Shown: positions 9,688 through 23,477, counted from the stretch's first letter. The stretch: DNA of 64,000 nucleotides from Auraticoccus cholistanensis (GCF_009742705.1 NZ_WPCU01000005.1:363370-427369); one strand, 5' to 3'. Made by a program: numbers and translations. The notes: a model not told the origin generated them from the sequence alone.

Positions 9688-10275
9688 TCAGCGCTCGCAC
9701 GACGGCCAGCGCGTCGCGGCCCAGTCGGCCCAGCTCGCCCAGCCCGCCGGCGGCGCGGGGACGGCCAGCCCCGCCAGCTCGGCCTCGTCGGGCGGCTGGA
9801 GCTGCGCGCGCCACCGGTCGACGTCGGCCTCGGTGATCTCGAAGGTCAGCTGCGGCGTCTGCTCCTGACGTCGCCGGATCCGCTCCAGGTGCACCTCCCG
9901 GCTCACCGGCAGGTAGACGACCTCGCAGCCGGAGCCCTGCCCGGCAGCCAGCGCCCGCAGCGCCGAGCGCTCGTCACGTCCCCACAGCCCGAAGTCGAGC
10001 ACCACGTCGGTGCCCAGCCGCAGCACCTCCAGCGCCAGGGCGATCAGCCGCCCCTCCAGCACGTCCCGCTTCCCGCCGGCCTCCGGATCGCCGAACAGCG
10101 GGATCATCCAGGCGTCGGGCGTCAGCCGCAGGGCGCGGTGCTCCTCTGCCAGCCGCCGGGCCAGCGTGGTCTTGCCGGCGCCGGGCAGGCCGACGACGAG
10201 GAAGAGGCACGCCCCGGTGCCGGTGCCGTGCTCCGTGGGTGGGCGGGTGGCTGCCGGCCCCACGGGAGCGGTCAC
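9688..10275 (-). CDS. Small P-loop kinase/ATPase coupled to mpa
   Basis: A 195-residue single-domain P-loop protein of the AAA_33/zeta-like kinase type. The Walker A motif GLPGAGKTT is near residues 29-37. [14 protein letters not shown] near the middle resembles the substrate-binding/Walker B strand of small-molecule phosphotransferases. The lid-like segment [13 protein letters not shown] follows. Its GTG start shares GTGA with the mpa stop, so it is probably translated from the mpa message. Substrate unknown; a nucleoside or sugar kinase or an antibiotic phosphotransferase are possible. It converges on the antiporter gene with four bases between stops. Confidence 0.75.
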   Translation of the reverse strand: MTAPVGPAATRPPTEHGTGTGACLFLVVGLPGAGKTTLARRLAEEHRALRLTPDAWMIPLFGDPEAGGKRDVLEGRLIALALEVLRLGTDVVLDFGLWGRDERSALRALAAGQGSGCEVVYLPVSREVHLERIRRRQEQTPQLTFEITEADVDRWRAQLQPPDEAELAGLAVPAPPAGWASWADWAATRWPSCER

Positions 10276-12056
10276 AGGTACTGGCCGGTGTTGCTGATGG
10301 TGTCGATGGCGCGGGACTGACCGGGCTCCTTGCGGTTGACGAGGGTGCGGATGTAGACGATCCGCTCCCCCTTCTTGCCCGAGATGCGGGCCCAGTCGTC
10401 GGGGTTGGTGGTGTTGGGCAGGTCCTCGTTCTCGGCGAACTCGTCGCTGCAGGCCTGCAGCAGGTGCCCGATGCGGATGCCGCGGACGCCGGTGGCCAGC
10501 TGCTCCTTGATGGCCAGCTTCTTGGCCCGTCCGACCACGTTCTGCACCATCGCCCCGGAGGTGAAGTCCTTGAAGTAGAGGACCTCCTTGTCGCCGCCGG
10601 CGTAGGTGACCTCGAGGAACTCGTTCTCGGGCTCCTCGCTGTAGATCTGCTCCACGGTGCGGTCGATCATGGCCCAGCGGCAGCGCTCGGCGTCGCCGTC
10701 GAACTCGGCCAGGTCGTCGGGGTGCAGCGGCAGCGTGGCGGTGAGGTACTTGGCGAAGATCTCGCGCGCGGCCTCGGCGTCGGGACGCTCGACCTTGATC
10801 TTCACGTCGAGCCGGCCGGGACGCAGGATGGCCGGGTCGATCATGTCCTCGCGGTTGGAGGCGCCGATCACGATGACGTTGGCCAGCGACTCCACGCCGT
10901 CGATCTCGCTCAGCAGCTGGGGGACGATGGTGTTCTCCACGTCGGAGGAGACCCCCGTGCCGCGGGTGCGGAACAGCGACTCCATCTCGTCGAAGAAGAT
11001 GACCACCGGCATGCCGTCGGAGGCCTTCTCACGGGCACGGGCGAAGATGAGCCGGATGTGGCGCTCGGTCTCGCCGACGTACTTGTTGAGCAGCTCGGGG
11101 CCCTTGACGTTGAGGAAGAACGAGTGCTGCCGGGTGACCTGCTCCCCGCGCTCGGCCGCGGCCTCCTTCACCTTGCGGGCCAGCGAGTTGGCCACCGCCT
11201 TGGCGATCATCGTCTTGCCGCAGCCGGGCGGACCGTAGAGCAGGATCCCCTTGGGCGGCTCCAGGTCGTACTCGGTGAACAGGTGCCGGTGCAGGAACGG
11301 CAGCTCCACGGCGTCGCGGATCTGCTCGATCTGCGGCCCGAGCCCGCCGATGCTGCTGTAGTCGATGTCGGGCACCTCCTCCAGCACGAGGTCCTCCACG
11401 TCGAGCTTGGGGACCCGCTCGAGGGCGACCCCGGCCCGGCGGTCGACGAGCAGCGAGTCGCCGGGGCTGGGCGGCTGGTCGCGGAGCCGGGCACCGAGCA
11501 GGACCACGTCCTCCTCGTCGCCACGGGCCACCACCACCGCCCGCAGCCCGTCGGGCATCACGTCCTTGAGGGCGACCACCTCACCGGACTCCTCGGAGTG
11601 GCTGGTGCCGATGACCACCATGCTCTCGTTGAGCAGCACCACCCGGCCGGGGACCAGCTCGGCGCGCTCGACCTCGGGGCTGACGCCCACCCGCAGCCGG
11701 CGCCCGGAGGTGGAGACGTCGACCAGGGTGCGCTCCCCCTCCGACACCACCTCGAGCACCAGCCCGAAGGAGCTGGGCGGCTCGCCGAGCGCCTCCAGCT
11801 CGGAGCGGAGCTCGACCAGCTTGTCGCGGGCGTCGCCCAGCGCCGCCACCAGCCGCTCGTTCTGACGGGCCTGGGCGGCCGCGTCGCCGCGGGCCTGCGC
11901 GAGCCGCCGCTCGGCCAGCTCGAGCTCGCGTGGGTGGCGCTCCACCTGGCGGCGGAGCCCGGCCACCTCGTCGGTCAGGCGGTACACCTGCGCCGCCAGC
12001 TCCTGGGGGCTGGGGCCGGCCTCCTCCGACGCCCGCCCGTGCTGCTGCTCGTCCAT
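10272..12056 (-). CDS. mpa: Proteasomal ATPase Mpa/ARC
   Basis: A 594-residue AAA ATPase that recognises Pup, unfolds the substrate and feeds it into the 20S core. The predicted coiled coil at residues 18-90 is the Pup-binding region in this family. Tandem OB domains span about 95-225. The AAA module has Walker A GPPGCGKT at 275-282, Walker B VIFFDEME near 352-359 and an LRPGRLD arginine region. The C-terminus ends Gln-Tyr-Leu, the penultimate Tyr needed to dock on the proteasome alpha ring. The ATG at 12056 matches family N-termini; a 30-residue extension is possible but not Mpa-like. Confidence 0.95.
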   Translation of the reverse strand: MDEQQHGRASEEAGPSPQELAAQVYRLTDEVAGLRRQVERHPRELELAERRLAQARGDAAAQARQNERLVAALGDARDKLVELRSELEALGEPPSSFGLVLEVVSEGERTLVDVSTSGRRLRVGVSPEVERAELVPGRVVLLNESMVVIGTSHSEESGEVVALKDVMPDGLRAVVVARGDEEDVVLLGARLRDQPPSPGDSLLVDRRAGVALERVPKLDVEDLVLEEVPDIDYSSIGGLGPQIEQIRDAVELPFLHRHLFTEYDLEPPKGILLYGPPGCGKTMIAKAVANSLARKVKEAAAERGEQVTRQHSFFLNVKGPELLNKYVGETERHIRLIFARAREKASDGMPVVIFFDEMESLFRTRGTGVSSDVENTIVPQLLSEIDGVESLANVIVIGASNREDMIDPAILRPGRLDVKIKVERPDAEAAREIFAKYLTATLPLHPDDLAEFDGDAERCRWAMIDRTVEQIYSEEPENEFLEVTYAGGDKEVLYFKDFTSGAMVQNVVGRAKKLAIKEQLATGVRGIRIGHLLQACSDEFAENEDLPNTTNPDDWARISGKKGERIVYIRTLVNRKEPGQSRAIDTISNTGQYL

Positions 12057-12096
12057 GTCGACACGGTACTCCGCGGCTCCGACACGACCGGCGGGT

Positions 12097-12951
12097 TCAC
12101 CGACGGCGGGCGTGCCGCCAGGCGTGGCTGAGTGCGGCCACGTCACGGTGGCGACGGGCGGGATCGGGGTGGCAGGCCACCTCGACCACCTCGGCCAGGG
12201 CGGGCGGACCGACGAACCGGTCGCGGCGCTCCGTCAGCCGGGTGCCGAAGTGCCACACGAGTCGGCCGAGCGTGAACACGGTCGTCCGCTGGTCGATCAC
12301 GGCACCCAGGACGTGCTCCTCCGGGGCCATGAACGTGTCGGAGCCGAACATCCGCCCCATCGTGTTGGTGGACGGGCCGCGGTGGTAGGTGTCGAGGTCG
12401 ACGACCGTGAGCCGGTCGGTCCCGAAGTCGTAGAGCAGGCACCCGTCGTACAGGTCGCCGGCCACCCACCCCTGCTCCCCGAGCTCCCGGTGCAGGTCGA
12501 TCAGCCGGTCGAAGACGCCCAGCAGCGTGCTGGTGGGGAGCCGGGCGAAGCGCTGGTACGGCGAGCGGGGATCGCCCCGCTCCGAGCTGGGGACGCGCAC
12601 CAGCTCACCAGGGGCCCAGTCGTAGACCAGCGCCGGACCCTGGGGGGACTCGATGACGTTGCGCAGCCGAGCCAGTGCGGGGTGCCGGCACGACGCGGAC
12701 AGCTCCACGGCTGTGCGCAGCAGCGCCACCCGTCCGGCGTGGTCGAGGTACGGCGTCGGCGCCCCGGGAGGCGGCACGGCCGGGCCGGCGGTCTTCACGA
12801 AGTAGCGCCCGTCGTCGGTGTCCACCGTCCACGACACGTTCCCGGAGCCCTGGGTGCGGTGGTCGAACACGGCCACGACGTCCCCGTGCTGCCGCAGGAA
12901 GTCCTCCCAGGCGCAGGCGACGGAGCTGGTGGTCGTCAGCGCTGGAGCCAC
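12097..12951 (-). CDS. Divergent protein-kinase-like protein
   Basis: A 284-residue protein with a kinase-like layout. A Gly-rich loop ([10 protein letters not shown]) and an invariant-Lys strand (RYFVKTAG) lie near residues 34-54. A catalytic-loop-like [14 protein letters not shown] replaces the usual HRDxKxxN, VVDLDTY stands for DFG, and [14 protein letters not shown] resembles an activation-segment/APE motif. The Asp residues of both loops are kept, while the catalytic-loop Asn is Cys. It could be an active atypical kinase, a small-molecule phosphotransferase or a pseudokinase. It has no membrane segment. It lies 40 bases upstream of mpa on the same strand. Confidence 0.7.
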   Translation of the reverse strand: MAPALTTTSSVACAWEDFLRQHGDVVAVFDHRTQGSGNVSWTVDTDDGRYFVKTAGPAVPPPGAPTPYLDHAGRVALLRTAVELSASCRHPALARLRNVIESPQGPALVYDWAPGELVRVPSSERGDPRSPYQRFARLPTSTLLGVFDRLIDLHRELGEQGWVAGDLYDGCLLYDFGTDRLTVVDLDTYHRGPSTNTMGRMFGSDTFMAPEEHVLGAVIDQRTTVFTLGRLVWHFGTRLTERRDRFVGPPALAEVVEVACHPDPARRHRDVAALSHAWRHARRR

Positions 12952-13084
12952 CGGACGACCCTAGCGGGCGGTGAGCCGCTGGAGGCTGCGGGCCCGGCTC
13001 GTCAGGCCGTCGGGTGCGGTGGGCGGTCGCGACGAGCGAGCAGGGCGTGGCCAGCCGAACCGCCGCGGGACTAGATTCGCGCCC

Positions 13085-13936
13085 ATGGACGCGGAGGACC
13101 TCGTGGTGACCAGCGTGGACGGCACCCGCATCGCGGCGACGCGGTGGCGGGCGACGGGGCAGGCGGTGGTCCTGCTGCACGCCGGCGTGGCCGACCGGCG
13201 CGCCTGGTCCGGCGTCGCGGCCGAGCTCGCCGGCGACGGGCTGGACGTGGTCGCCTACGACCGGCGCGGCTACGGGGACACCCCGCCGGCCGCCGACCCG
13301 GCCGCGTTCACCCACGTCGACGACCTGGTCGCCGTGCTGGACGAGCTCCAGCTGGACCGCGTGCTGCTGGTCGGGAACTCGATGGGCGGCGCGCTCGCCC
13401 TCGACGCCGCGCTGCTGCACCCGCAGCGCGTCGCGGGTGTGCTCCTCGTCGGCGCCGCGGTGTCGGGCATGACCGACGAGGACACGCCGTTCGACTGGGA
13501 GCCCGACGCCGCCTCGGCGCCCCTGCTCGAGCTCACCGAGGACCCGGCGGCGGAGCCGGACGCCAAGATCGCGGCGCTCGCCCGCCTGTGGCTCGACGGC
13601 CCCGCCGCTCCCGAGGGCCGGGTCGGTGGGGCGGCACGGGAGCTGTTCGTCGCGATGAACCGGCGGATCCTCCAGATCGGCGCCCCGGACGGCGCCGGCG
13701 ACGCCGGTGTGGACGCCTGGGCCCGGCTCGGCGAGGTCTCCGTGCCGGTGCTGTGCACGTACGGCGAGCTCGACGTCCCGGCCGACCTGCCGTTCTACGA
13801 GGAGACCGCGCGGCGGCTCGGGCAGGCGCCGGTCCGCGTCCTCTCGGGCGTGGCCCACCTGCCCGGGCTCGAGCGGCCCGAGCTGGTCGCGGACCTGGTG
13901 CGGGAGGCGCTGCGGACCGCCGGCACGGCGTCCTAG
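13085..13936 (+). CDS. Alpha/beta hydrolase
   Basis: A 283-residue hydrolase of the alpha/beta fold with an intact catalytic set: nucleophile Ser99 in LVGNSMGG, an acidic residue in the CTYGELDVP strand and His258 in GVAHLPG. The oxyanion loop region is VLLHAGVADRRAW. The ATG at 13085 fits the first beta strand. It converges on trmI and the two stop codons overlap by three bases. The substrate cannot be read from sequence; relatives include esterases and enol-lactonases. Confidence 0.88.
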   Translation: MDAEDLVVTSVDGTRIAATRWRATGQAVVLLHAGVADRRAWSGVAAELAGDGLDVVAYDRRGYGDTPPAADPAAFTHVDDLVAVLDELQLDRVLLVGNSMGGALALDAALLHPQRVAGVLLVGAAVSGMTDEDTPFDWEPDAASAPLLELTEDPAAEPDAKIAALARLWLDGPAAPEGRVGGAARELFVAMNRRILQIGAPDGAGDAGVDAWARLGEVSVPVLCTYGELDVPADLPFYEETARRLGQAPVRVLSGVAHLPGLERPELVADLVREALRTAGTAS

Positions 13937-14895
13937 CCTGCGGCCGGCTCCTCCGGCCCCTCCGACTCGGCCGGGACGTCGGCGGGGTGCGGCGCCAGGT
14001 TCCGCGGCCGCGGCCCGGTGTAGTCGGGGCCGTAGGCGCCGGCGGCGGGGCGGCGCTTGCGCTGCGGCGCCCTCACCCCGGGGGCCAGCCGCCGGGTGGT
14101 GACCAGGAAGCCGGTGTGGCCGGTGGTGGCGTGGGCGGGCCGGATCGCCAGCCCCTCGGCGTGCCAGCCGCGGACGGTGGTCTCGGTCGCCTCGGGCTCG
14201 GTGAAGGAGCCGTGGGCGCGGAAGGTGTCCACCACCCGTCCCAGCTGGGTGGTGGTGGCGACGTAGCAGCACACCACCCCACCGGGCACCAGCCGGTCGG
14301 CCACGACGTCCACGCACTCCCAGGGAGCCAGCATGTCCAGCACCACCCGGTCGACCGGCTCGGGCCCGATGGTCTCGACCAGGTCGCCGACCCGGACCTC
14401 CCAGGCGGGGTGCTCGGTGCCGAGGAACCCGGTCACGTTGCGGCGGGCCACCTGGGCGAAGTCCTCGCGCCGCTCGTAGGAGTACAGCCGTCCGGTGGGG
14501 CCGATGGCGCGCAGCAGGTACAGCGACAGCGCCCCGGAGCCGACGCCGGCCTCCACCACGCGGGCGCCGGGGAAGATGTCGGCCGCCACCACGATCTGGG
14601 CGGCGTCCTTGGGGTACACCACCGCCGCGCCGCGGGGCATCGTCACGCTGAACTCGTTGAGCAGCGGCCGCAGCGCCAGGAACTCCATGCCGCCGACCGA
14701 GCGCACCACCACGCCCTCGGGACCGCCGATCAGGTCGTCGTGGCTGATGCCGCCCTTGGTGGTGTGGAAGGAGCGGCCCTCGGCCAGCACCACCGAGTGG
14801 CGACGGCCCTTGGGGTCGGTGAGGGTGATCCGCTCCCCCGCCTGCAGCGGGCCGGTGCGGACGCCGGAGAGGTCGGGGTGGTGGCTGGAGGTCAC
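13933..14895 (-). CDS. trmI: tRNA (adenine-58-N1)-methyltransferase TrmI
   Basis: A 320-residue SAM-dependent enzyme that makes m1A58 in the T loop of tRNAs. An N-terminal beta domain (GERITLTDPKGRRHSVVL) precedes the Rossmann methyltransferase, with the SAM site VVEAGVGSGALSLYLL and the family motif DRVVLDMLAPWE. The GTG at 14895 is preferred because GAAAGGA lies seven bases upstream. A proline- and arginine-rich tail of about 50 residues is not part of the core. In actinobacteria it usually lies just upstream of mpa; here a kinase-like gene and a hydrolase separate them. Confidence 0.92.
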   Translation of the reverse strand: MTSSHHPDLSGVRTGPLQAGERITLTDPKGRRHSVVLAEGRSFHTTKGGISHDDLIGGPEGVVVRSVGGMEFLALRPLLNEFSVTMPRGAAVVYPKDAAQIVVAADIFPGARVVEAGVGSGALSLYLLRAIGPTGRLYSYERREDFAQVARRNVTGFLGTEHPAWEVRVGDLVETIGPEPVDRVVLDMLAPWECVDVVADRLVPGGVVCCYVATTTQLGRVVDTFRAHGSFTEPEATETTVRGWHAEGLAIRPAHATTGHTGFLVTTRRLAPGVRAPQRKRRPAAGAYGPDYTGPRPRNLAPHPADVPAESEGPEEPAAG

Positions 14896-14936
14896 GCAGG
14901 TCCTTTCGTGGTGGTGCCGGTCGTCGAGGAGGGCCG

Positions 14937-16472
14937 TCAGACCCGGCGCAGGCCCCACAGCCCCAGCTGCCAGCCGGGGCCGAAGGAGCCGGCGTCCCAG
15001 GTGGTCCCCTCAGCCAGGTAGATCGGCTCGTCGGCCTGCTGCACGGGCAGCACCACCGCGTCGGCGGCGGCCTGCTTCTGCAGCTCCGACAGCAGCCCCA
15101 GGGACTCGTCGGCGTCGGTGCTGGCGCGGTAGCGGTCCGTCAGCTCCTCCACCCGGACGGTGCTCCCCACGGCCGGGGCGTCGGTGTAGGTCTGCAGCCA
15201 GGCCAGCGCGGTCGGCGTCCACGCCTTGTCGTCGCTCAGGTAGAGGTCGGCGTGCTCGGCGTCGGCCTGGACCCGCACCGACAGGTCGCCCGCCGCCTCG
15301 ATCCGCGAGCGGAGCACGTTGGCCACGTCGGCGCCGTCGAGCATCGTCGAGGGGTGGCTGAGCACGAGCGTGGTGCGCCCGGCCGCCTCCTTGGGCGAGG
15401 GCTGGCCACCGACGGCGAAGGAGGAGACGTAGCCGGCGATCGTCGGGGGGACGATGCTGTCCAGCGTCCGCTCCCCCTGCAGCGCCGCCGACACGGCCTG
15501 GCGGACGTCGGCGTCCGGGCGCGCGGGTGAGTCCGGCGACCAGCGCAGCCGCAGCACCCGGGCGCCCGGCAGCAGCAGCTCGGAGAACCCGGCGTCGCTG
15601 CGCTGGTCGGTCGAGGCCTCGATCTGGTCCCGGACGCGGGTCACCGCGGCGCTGGAGAGCCCCTGCCAGACCGCGTCGACCTCGCCGTCGATCATCGCCT
15701 GCTCCAGGCTTCCGGGGTCGGGGTAGGTCTGCATCAGCAGCGTCTGCTCCGCACCCGGGGTGGGGCCGACGTACTTGGCGAAGCGGTCGAAGCGGACCTG
15801 CTCCTCGCCCTGCTCGCTGATCCGGTAGGGGCCCGAGCCGACGACGTGCAGGTCGAGCGGACGCAGCTCGTCGGGGTCGTAGAGCTCCTCGTCGACGATG
15901 GAGGCCGCCGGTGCGGCCAGGGCGAACCCGAACTGGTAGTCGGGGCGGTTGAGCACGAAGCGGACGGTCAGCTCGTCGGGGGTCTCGATCCGCCGCAGCG
16001 TGTCCAGCAGCGCCACCGAGGAGCCCTCGACGTCGAGCCGCAGCGCCCGCTCGATGCTGAACTTGACGTCGCTGGCGGTGAGCGGGTGCCCGTTGTGGAA
16101 GCTCATCTCCGGGTTCAGGTCGCACTCGTACACCACCGGCGAGACGAACTGGCAGTCCCGCGCGGCCTCGGGCTTGAGCACCGCCGGGTTCTCCTCGCTG
16201 GTCGTCCCCGGGGGCACGGTCATCAGCCGCTGGAAGACGTTGACCACCACGCCGGCCGAGGCAGGCTCGGTCACCCCGGCCGGGTCGAGCTGGGTGGGCC
16301 GCTGGACGGTGCCGAGGGTGAGGAACTGCCGCGGGGTGGCGCTGGGGCTGACCGGGTCGACGGGGTCGGGAGGTGCCGTCTCGGTGCAGCCGGCCACGGT
16401 GAGCAGGGCGAGCAGGGCGGCCACCGCGGCCGCCGTCGCCCGACCCAGCCGCGCGCCGGCCGCACGGCTCAC
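14937..16472 (-). CDS. ABC transporter substrate-binding lipoprotein, peptide/nickel type
   Basis: A 511-residue extracellular solute-binding protein, family 5. The signal peptide ends in a lipobox (TVAGC) with the lipidated Cys near residue 29. The DppA/OppA-like core follows: TQLDPAGVTEPAS, FHNGHPLTASDVKFSIER, YDPDELRPLDLHVVGSGPYRI. It should bind oligopeptides or a similar ligand outside the membrane. No permease or ATPase gene adjoins it, so it is an orphan or serves a distant transporter. The GTG start shares GTGA with the stop of the HAD gene, indicating coupling. An in-frame open region continues upstream but lies antisense or frame-shifted over metH and the HAD gene and is not coding. 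Confidence 0.88.
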   Translation of the reverse strand: MSRAAGARLGRATAAAVAALLALLTVAGCTETAPPDPVDPVSPSATPRQFLTLGTVQRPTQLDPAGVTEPASAGVVVNVFQRLMTVPPGTTSEENPAVLKPEAARDCQFVSPVVYECDLNPEMSFHNGHPLTASDVKFSIERALRLDVEGSSVALLDTLRRIETPDELTVRFVLNRPDYQFGFALAAPAASIVDEELYDPDELRPLDLHVVGSGPYRISEQGEEQVRFDRFAKYVGPTPGAEQTLLMQTYPDPGSLEQAMIDGEVDAVWQGLSSAAVTRVRDQIEASTDQRSDAGFSELLLPGARVLRLRWSPDSPARPDADVRQAVSAALQGERTLDSIVPPTIAGYVSSFAVGGQPSPKEAAGRTTLVLSHPSTMLDGADVANVLRSRIEAAGDLSVRVQADAEHADLYLSDDKAWTPTALAWLQTYTDAPAVGSTVRVEELTDRYRASTDADESLGLLSELQKQAAADAVVLPVQQADEPIYLAEGTTWDAGSFGPGWQLGLWGLRRV

Positions 16473-17206
16473 GCCGGTGCCCCGGGATCGGACGCGCGGG
16501 CGCGGCCGACGTGGGCGGCCAGCTCGTCCAGGCCGACGCCGGCCAGCGTGTCGAGCAGGACGCGGCGGGGCGCCGGCGGCAGCTCGACCATGTTGCGGAC
16601 CCCGAGCACCACGGCGCCGGCGGCCGTCCCGGACGCGCAGCCGGGCACCGAGTCCTCCAGCACCACGGTGTCCTCGGGCCGGACGCCCAGCCGTTCGCAG
16701 GCCACCAGGTACGGCTCCGGGTGCGGCTTGCCGTGCACCACCTCGTCCCCGGCCACCACGGTGGCGAAGGTCCCCTCGGGCAGCCGCTCCAGGACGGCCT
16801 CGAGCAGCACCCGGTAGGAGGCCGAGACGAGCGCGGAGGGGATCCCGGCCGCGGCCAGCTCGGCCAGCAGCTCGCGGGCGCCCGGGCGCCAGTCGATCTC
16901 GCCGGTGCGCAGCGACACCACGACCTTCTGCACCAGCTGGTCCACCACGAACTCCGGGGTCAGGTCGTCGCGACCCACCACGTCGCAGATGTAGCGCCCG
17001 GAGGTGAGCAGCGAGTTGCCGACCAGGGCGTGGGCGTGGGCGTCCGACCACTCCCCGCCCCACTGCGGGATCAGCTCGAACTGGGCCTTCATCCACAGCG
17101 GCTCGGAGTCGACCAGGGTGCCGTCGAAGTCCCACAGCGCCGCGGCGGGCAGGACGGGCGCGGGCTCGGTGACGGCGTCGGGCAGGGTCTGGGTATCGGC
17201 ATTCAT
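16469..17206 (-). CDS. HAD-superfamily phosphatase (beta-phosphoglucomutase-like)
   Basis: A 245-residue haloacid-dehalogenase-fold hydrolase. Motif I DFDGTLVDSE is at residues 28-37, giving the nucleophile and acid Asp. A helical cap follows, then motif II SALVSASY, motif III Lys in HGKPHPEPY and motif IV EDSVPGC. This is the layout of sugar-phosphate phosphatases and beta-phosphoglucomutases; the exact substrate is unclear. It lies between metH and the coupled lipoprotein gene. Confidence 0.88.
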   Translation of the reverse strand: MNADTQTLPDAVTEPAPVLPAAALWDFDGTLVDSEPLWMKAQFELIPQWGGEWSDAHAHALVGNSLLTSGRYICDVVGRDDLTPEFVVDQLVQKVVVSLRTGEIDWRPGARELLAELAAAGIPSALVSASYRVLLEAVLERLPEGTFATVVAGDEVVHGKPHPEPYLVACERLGVRPEDTVVLEDSVPGCASGTAAGAVVLGVRNMVELPPAPRRVLLDTLAGVGLDELAAHVGRARASDPGAPA

Positions 17207-17272
17207 GGCAGGGACATCCTGGCAGAGTCGGGCAACGGGGAAGGGCCGCCGGCGGGCGGCCCCGGTGCGGCG

Positions 17273-21043
<3,771 letters not shown>

Positions 21044-21213
21044 GGCGGCTCCCTCCTGCAGGCGTGCACGGGCACCGGTCGGTGCCGCGTCGACCAGCGT
21101 AGGAAGGGGCCGAAGCGGCTCCCCGGCTGACCAGATCCTGACACCCCACCCCGACCGGTGCGGCCGTGTGCCCCGTCCACCGCCCTGCTGCCCCCAGGCG
21201 TCAGACTGGGGCC

Positions 21214-22578
21214 GTGGAGCTCGACCGCGACGCCCGCCGCAGCGCCCCCGCGGGCCGGGGGGCCGGCCGCACCAGCGGGCTGGTCCGGGCGCTGCTGGCC
21301 GGCTCGGCGCGCCGGCTCGGCGTACGTCGCGGGCAGCTGCGGGAGGTCCCGGTGCGGGCCTGGCCCACCTTCGCCGGCGTCCTCAGGCTGACGTCCGCCG
21401 CCGTGGTGGCCTACCTGCTGACGCTGGTGCTGACCAACGGGGCGATCGACCTCACCGGTGCGCTGACGGCCCTGCTGGTCGTCCAGGCCTCGGCCTACTC
21501 CACCCTGAAGATGGGGCTGGTGCGGGTCGGTGCGGTGCTCACCGGGGTGGTGGTGGCCATCGTGCTCTCCACCTGGATCGGGCTCACCTGGTGGAGCCTG
21601 GGGGCGGCCATCGCGGCTGCGCTGCTGCTGGCCAAGGCGCTCCGGCTGGGTGACCAGGCGCTGGAGACACCGATCAGCGCGATGCTGATCCTGGGGGTGA
21701 CCAACCCCGACGTCGCCGCGGAGACCCGCGTGGTCACCACCCTGATCGGCGCCGGGGTCGGGGTCGCCTTCAACCTGCTGTACCCGCCCTCGTTGCCCTC
21801 CCGCTCGGCGGCTCAGGCGCTGGTGCGGGTGGCGGACTCGATCGCCCTGCCGCTGGAGGACGCCGCGCAGGCGCTGACCAGCGGCCCACCACCACGCCAG
21901 GAGCTGCAGCGCTGCCTGGACCGGGCGCGCTCGGCCACCCGCGAGGTGGCCGACGCCGCCGACGTGGTCGCCCGGCTGCGCGACAGCCGCCGGTTCAACC
22001 CGCGGGCCTTCGGCACCACCGACGTGGTGCCCGTCCTCAGCTCCGGGCTGGACACCCTGGAGCAGTCCCTGCTGGCCACCCGCTCGCTGTTCGCGGTGAT
22101 CCTGGCCGAGGCGCCGTCACAGGAGCGCGCCGACGACCCCTACGGCCAGGAGCTGCGTGGCGCGTTCGCCGTGGTGCTGTCCGACGTCGCGGACTGCCTG
22201 CGCGCCTTCGGCCGTCTGGTGGTGGCCGAGGCCACCGGGCAGGAGGCGGAGAGCGAGCGGGCGCTGGCGGAGAGCCTGGACGTGCTGCGCGAGACCCAGG
22301 CGATCCTGACCGAGCTGGTCATCACCGACGCCCGGGACCAGGAGGGGTCGTGGCTGCTGCGCGCCTCGGTCCTGGCCGCCGTGGACCACCTGCTCCGCCA
22401 GCTCGACCTGGAGCAGCGGGCCCGCGTCCGCCGCGCGTGGCGCGAGGAGCAGGAACGGCGCCGCTCCTCCCGGCTGCCACCGCTGGTCAGCGGCATCCTG
22501 CCGCACCCCGAGCGCCCCACCGTCCGCGGGCTGGACCCGAGCTGGCGCCGTCACCGCGCCCGCCCGCCGGGGCGCTGA
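21214..22578 (+). CDS. Aromatic-acid-exporter (FUSC/ArAE)-like membrane protein
   Basis: A 454-residue protein with an N-terminal membrane half (about six segments between residues 50 and 190; [58 protein letters not shown]) and a long helical cytoplasmic half. This is the layout of the aromatic acid exporter/fusaric-acid-resistance family. The GTG at 21214 is chosen for frame and position; no clear ribosome site precedes it. It is divergent from metH across 170 bases. Substrate unknown. Confidence 0.78.
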   Translation: MELDRDARRSAPAGRGAGRTSGLVRALLAGSARRLGVRRGQLREVPVRAWPTFAGVLRLTSAAVVAYLLTLVLTNGAIDLTGALTALLVVQASAYSTLKMGLVRVGAVLTGVVVAIVLSTWIGLTWWSLGAAIAAALLLAKALRLGDQALETPISAMLILGVTNPDVAAETRVVTTLIGAGVGVAFNLLYPPSLPSRSAAQALVRVADSIALPLEDAAQALTSGPPPRQELQRCLDRARSATREVADAADVVARLRDSRRFNPRAFGTTDVVPVLSSGLDTLEQSLLATRSLFAVILAEAPSQERADDPYGQELRGAFAVVLSDVADCLRAFGRLVVAEATGQEAESERALAESLDVLRETQAILTELVITDARDQEGSWLLRASVLAAVDHLLRQLDLEQRARVRRAWREEQERRRSSRLPPLVSGILPHPERPTVRGLDPSWRRHRARPPGR

Positions 22579-22634
22579 GCGCGGCGGCGCTGGATCTCAC
22601 CGGACCACGTCGCCCCCCGGCGTAGGCTGGCGCC

Positions 22635-23477
22635 ATGTCCGAGCAGCACTACATCCAGCTCCGGGATCTGCGGAACCCGTTGGTGGTCATGGCCTTCAGC
22701 GGCTGGAACGACGCGGGCAGCGCCGCCAGCCAGGCCGTGGAGCACCTCAGCGACGAGTTCGACGCCGAGCTGGCCTTCGAGCTGGACCCGGACGACTACT
22801 ACGACTTCCAGGTGAACCGGCCCCAGGTGTCGCGTCCGGAACCCACCGAGCAGGAGATCACCTGGCCGACCACCTCGATCGAGGTGGCCCACCTGTCGCA
22901 CCGGGACCTGGTGCTGATCACCGGTCCGGAGCCGAACATGCGCTGGCGCCAGTTCGCCCGCAACCTGGTGTCGATGATGCGCAGCTGGGACCGTCCGCAG
23001 GTGCTGGTGCTCGGCGCGCTGCTGGCCGACACGCCGCACACCCGTCCCATCCCGGTCAGCGGCACCACCTCCGACCTGGCGCAGGCCGAGGAGCTGGGTC
23101 TGGAGCTGTCGACCTACGAGGGCCCGACGGGGATCGTCGGGGTGATCCAGGCCGCCTGCGCCGAGGCCGGCATCAGCGTGGTCTCGTTCTGGGCGGCGGT
23201 GCCCCACTACGTCTCCCACGCCCCGAGCCCGAAGGCCACCCTGGCCCTGCTGACCCGGGTGGAGGACTTCCTCGGCCGGTCGCTGGAGCTGCGGGAGCTG
23301 CCCGAGCTCGCCCGCGCCTGGGAACGCGGGGTGGACGAGCTGGCCAGCGAGGACTCCGAGATCGCCGAGTACATCGCGACGCTGGAGCGCCAGCAGGACG
23401 AGACCGAGCTGCCCGAGGCGAGCGGCGACGCCATCGCGGCGGAGTTCCAGCGCTACCTGCGGCGCCGCGGGCAGTGA
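22635..23477 (+). CDS. PAC2-family protein
   Basis: A 280-residue protein of the PAC2 family, related to proteasome assembly chaperone 2 of eukaryotes and widespread in actinobacteria and archaea. Recognisable segments are NPLVVMAFSGWNDAGSAAS near the N-terminus, DYYDFQVNRP, ITGPEPNMRW and YEGPTGIVGV. The bacterial role is unproven. Its presence about 10 kb from the proteasome genes is suggestive only. It overlaps the downstream osmC-like gene by four bases (GTGA). Confidence 0.88.
   Translation: MSEQHYIQLRDLRNPLVVMAFSGWNDAGSAASQAVEHLSDEFDAELAFELDPDDYYDFQVNRPQVSRPEPTEQEITWPTTSIEVAHLSHRDLVLITGPEPNMRWRQFARNLVSMMRSWDRPQVLVLGALLADTPHTRPIPVSGTTSDLAQAEELGLELSTYEGPTGIVGVIQAACAEAGISVVSFWAAVPHYVSHAPSPKATLALLTRVEDFLGRSLELRELPELARAWERGVDELASEDSEIAEYIATLERQQDETELPEASGDAIAAEFQRYLRRRGQ

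Noticed and set aside
5750-9868. Plus-strand open frame spanning dop and the antiporter
   Set aside because: Antisense to dop and out of frame with the antiporter; low-complexity translation.
21044-21213. Possible cobalamin riboswitch before metH
   Set aside because: The B12-box sequence and the conserved GCCACTG element are not present; only a strong ribosome site is seen.
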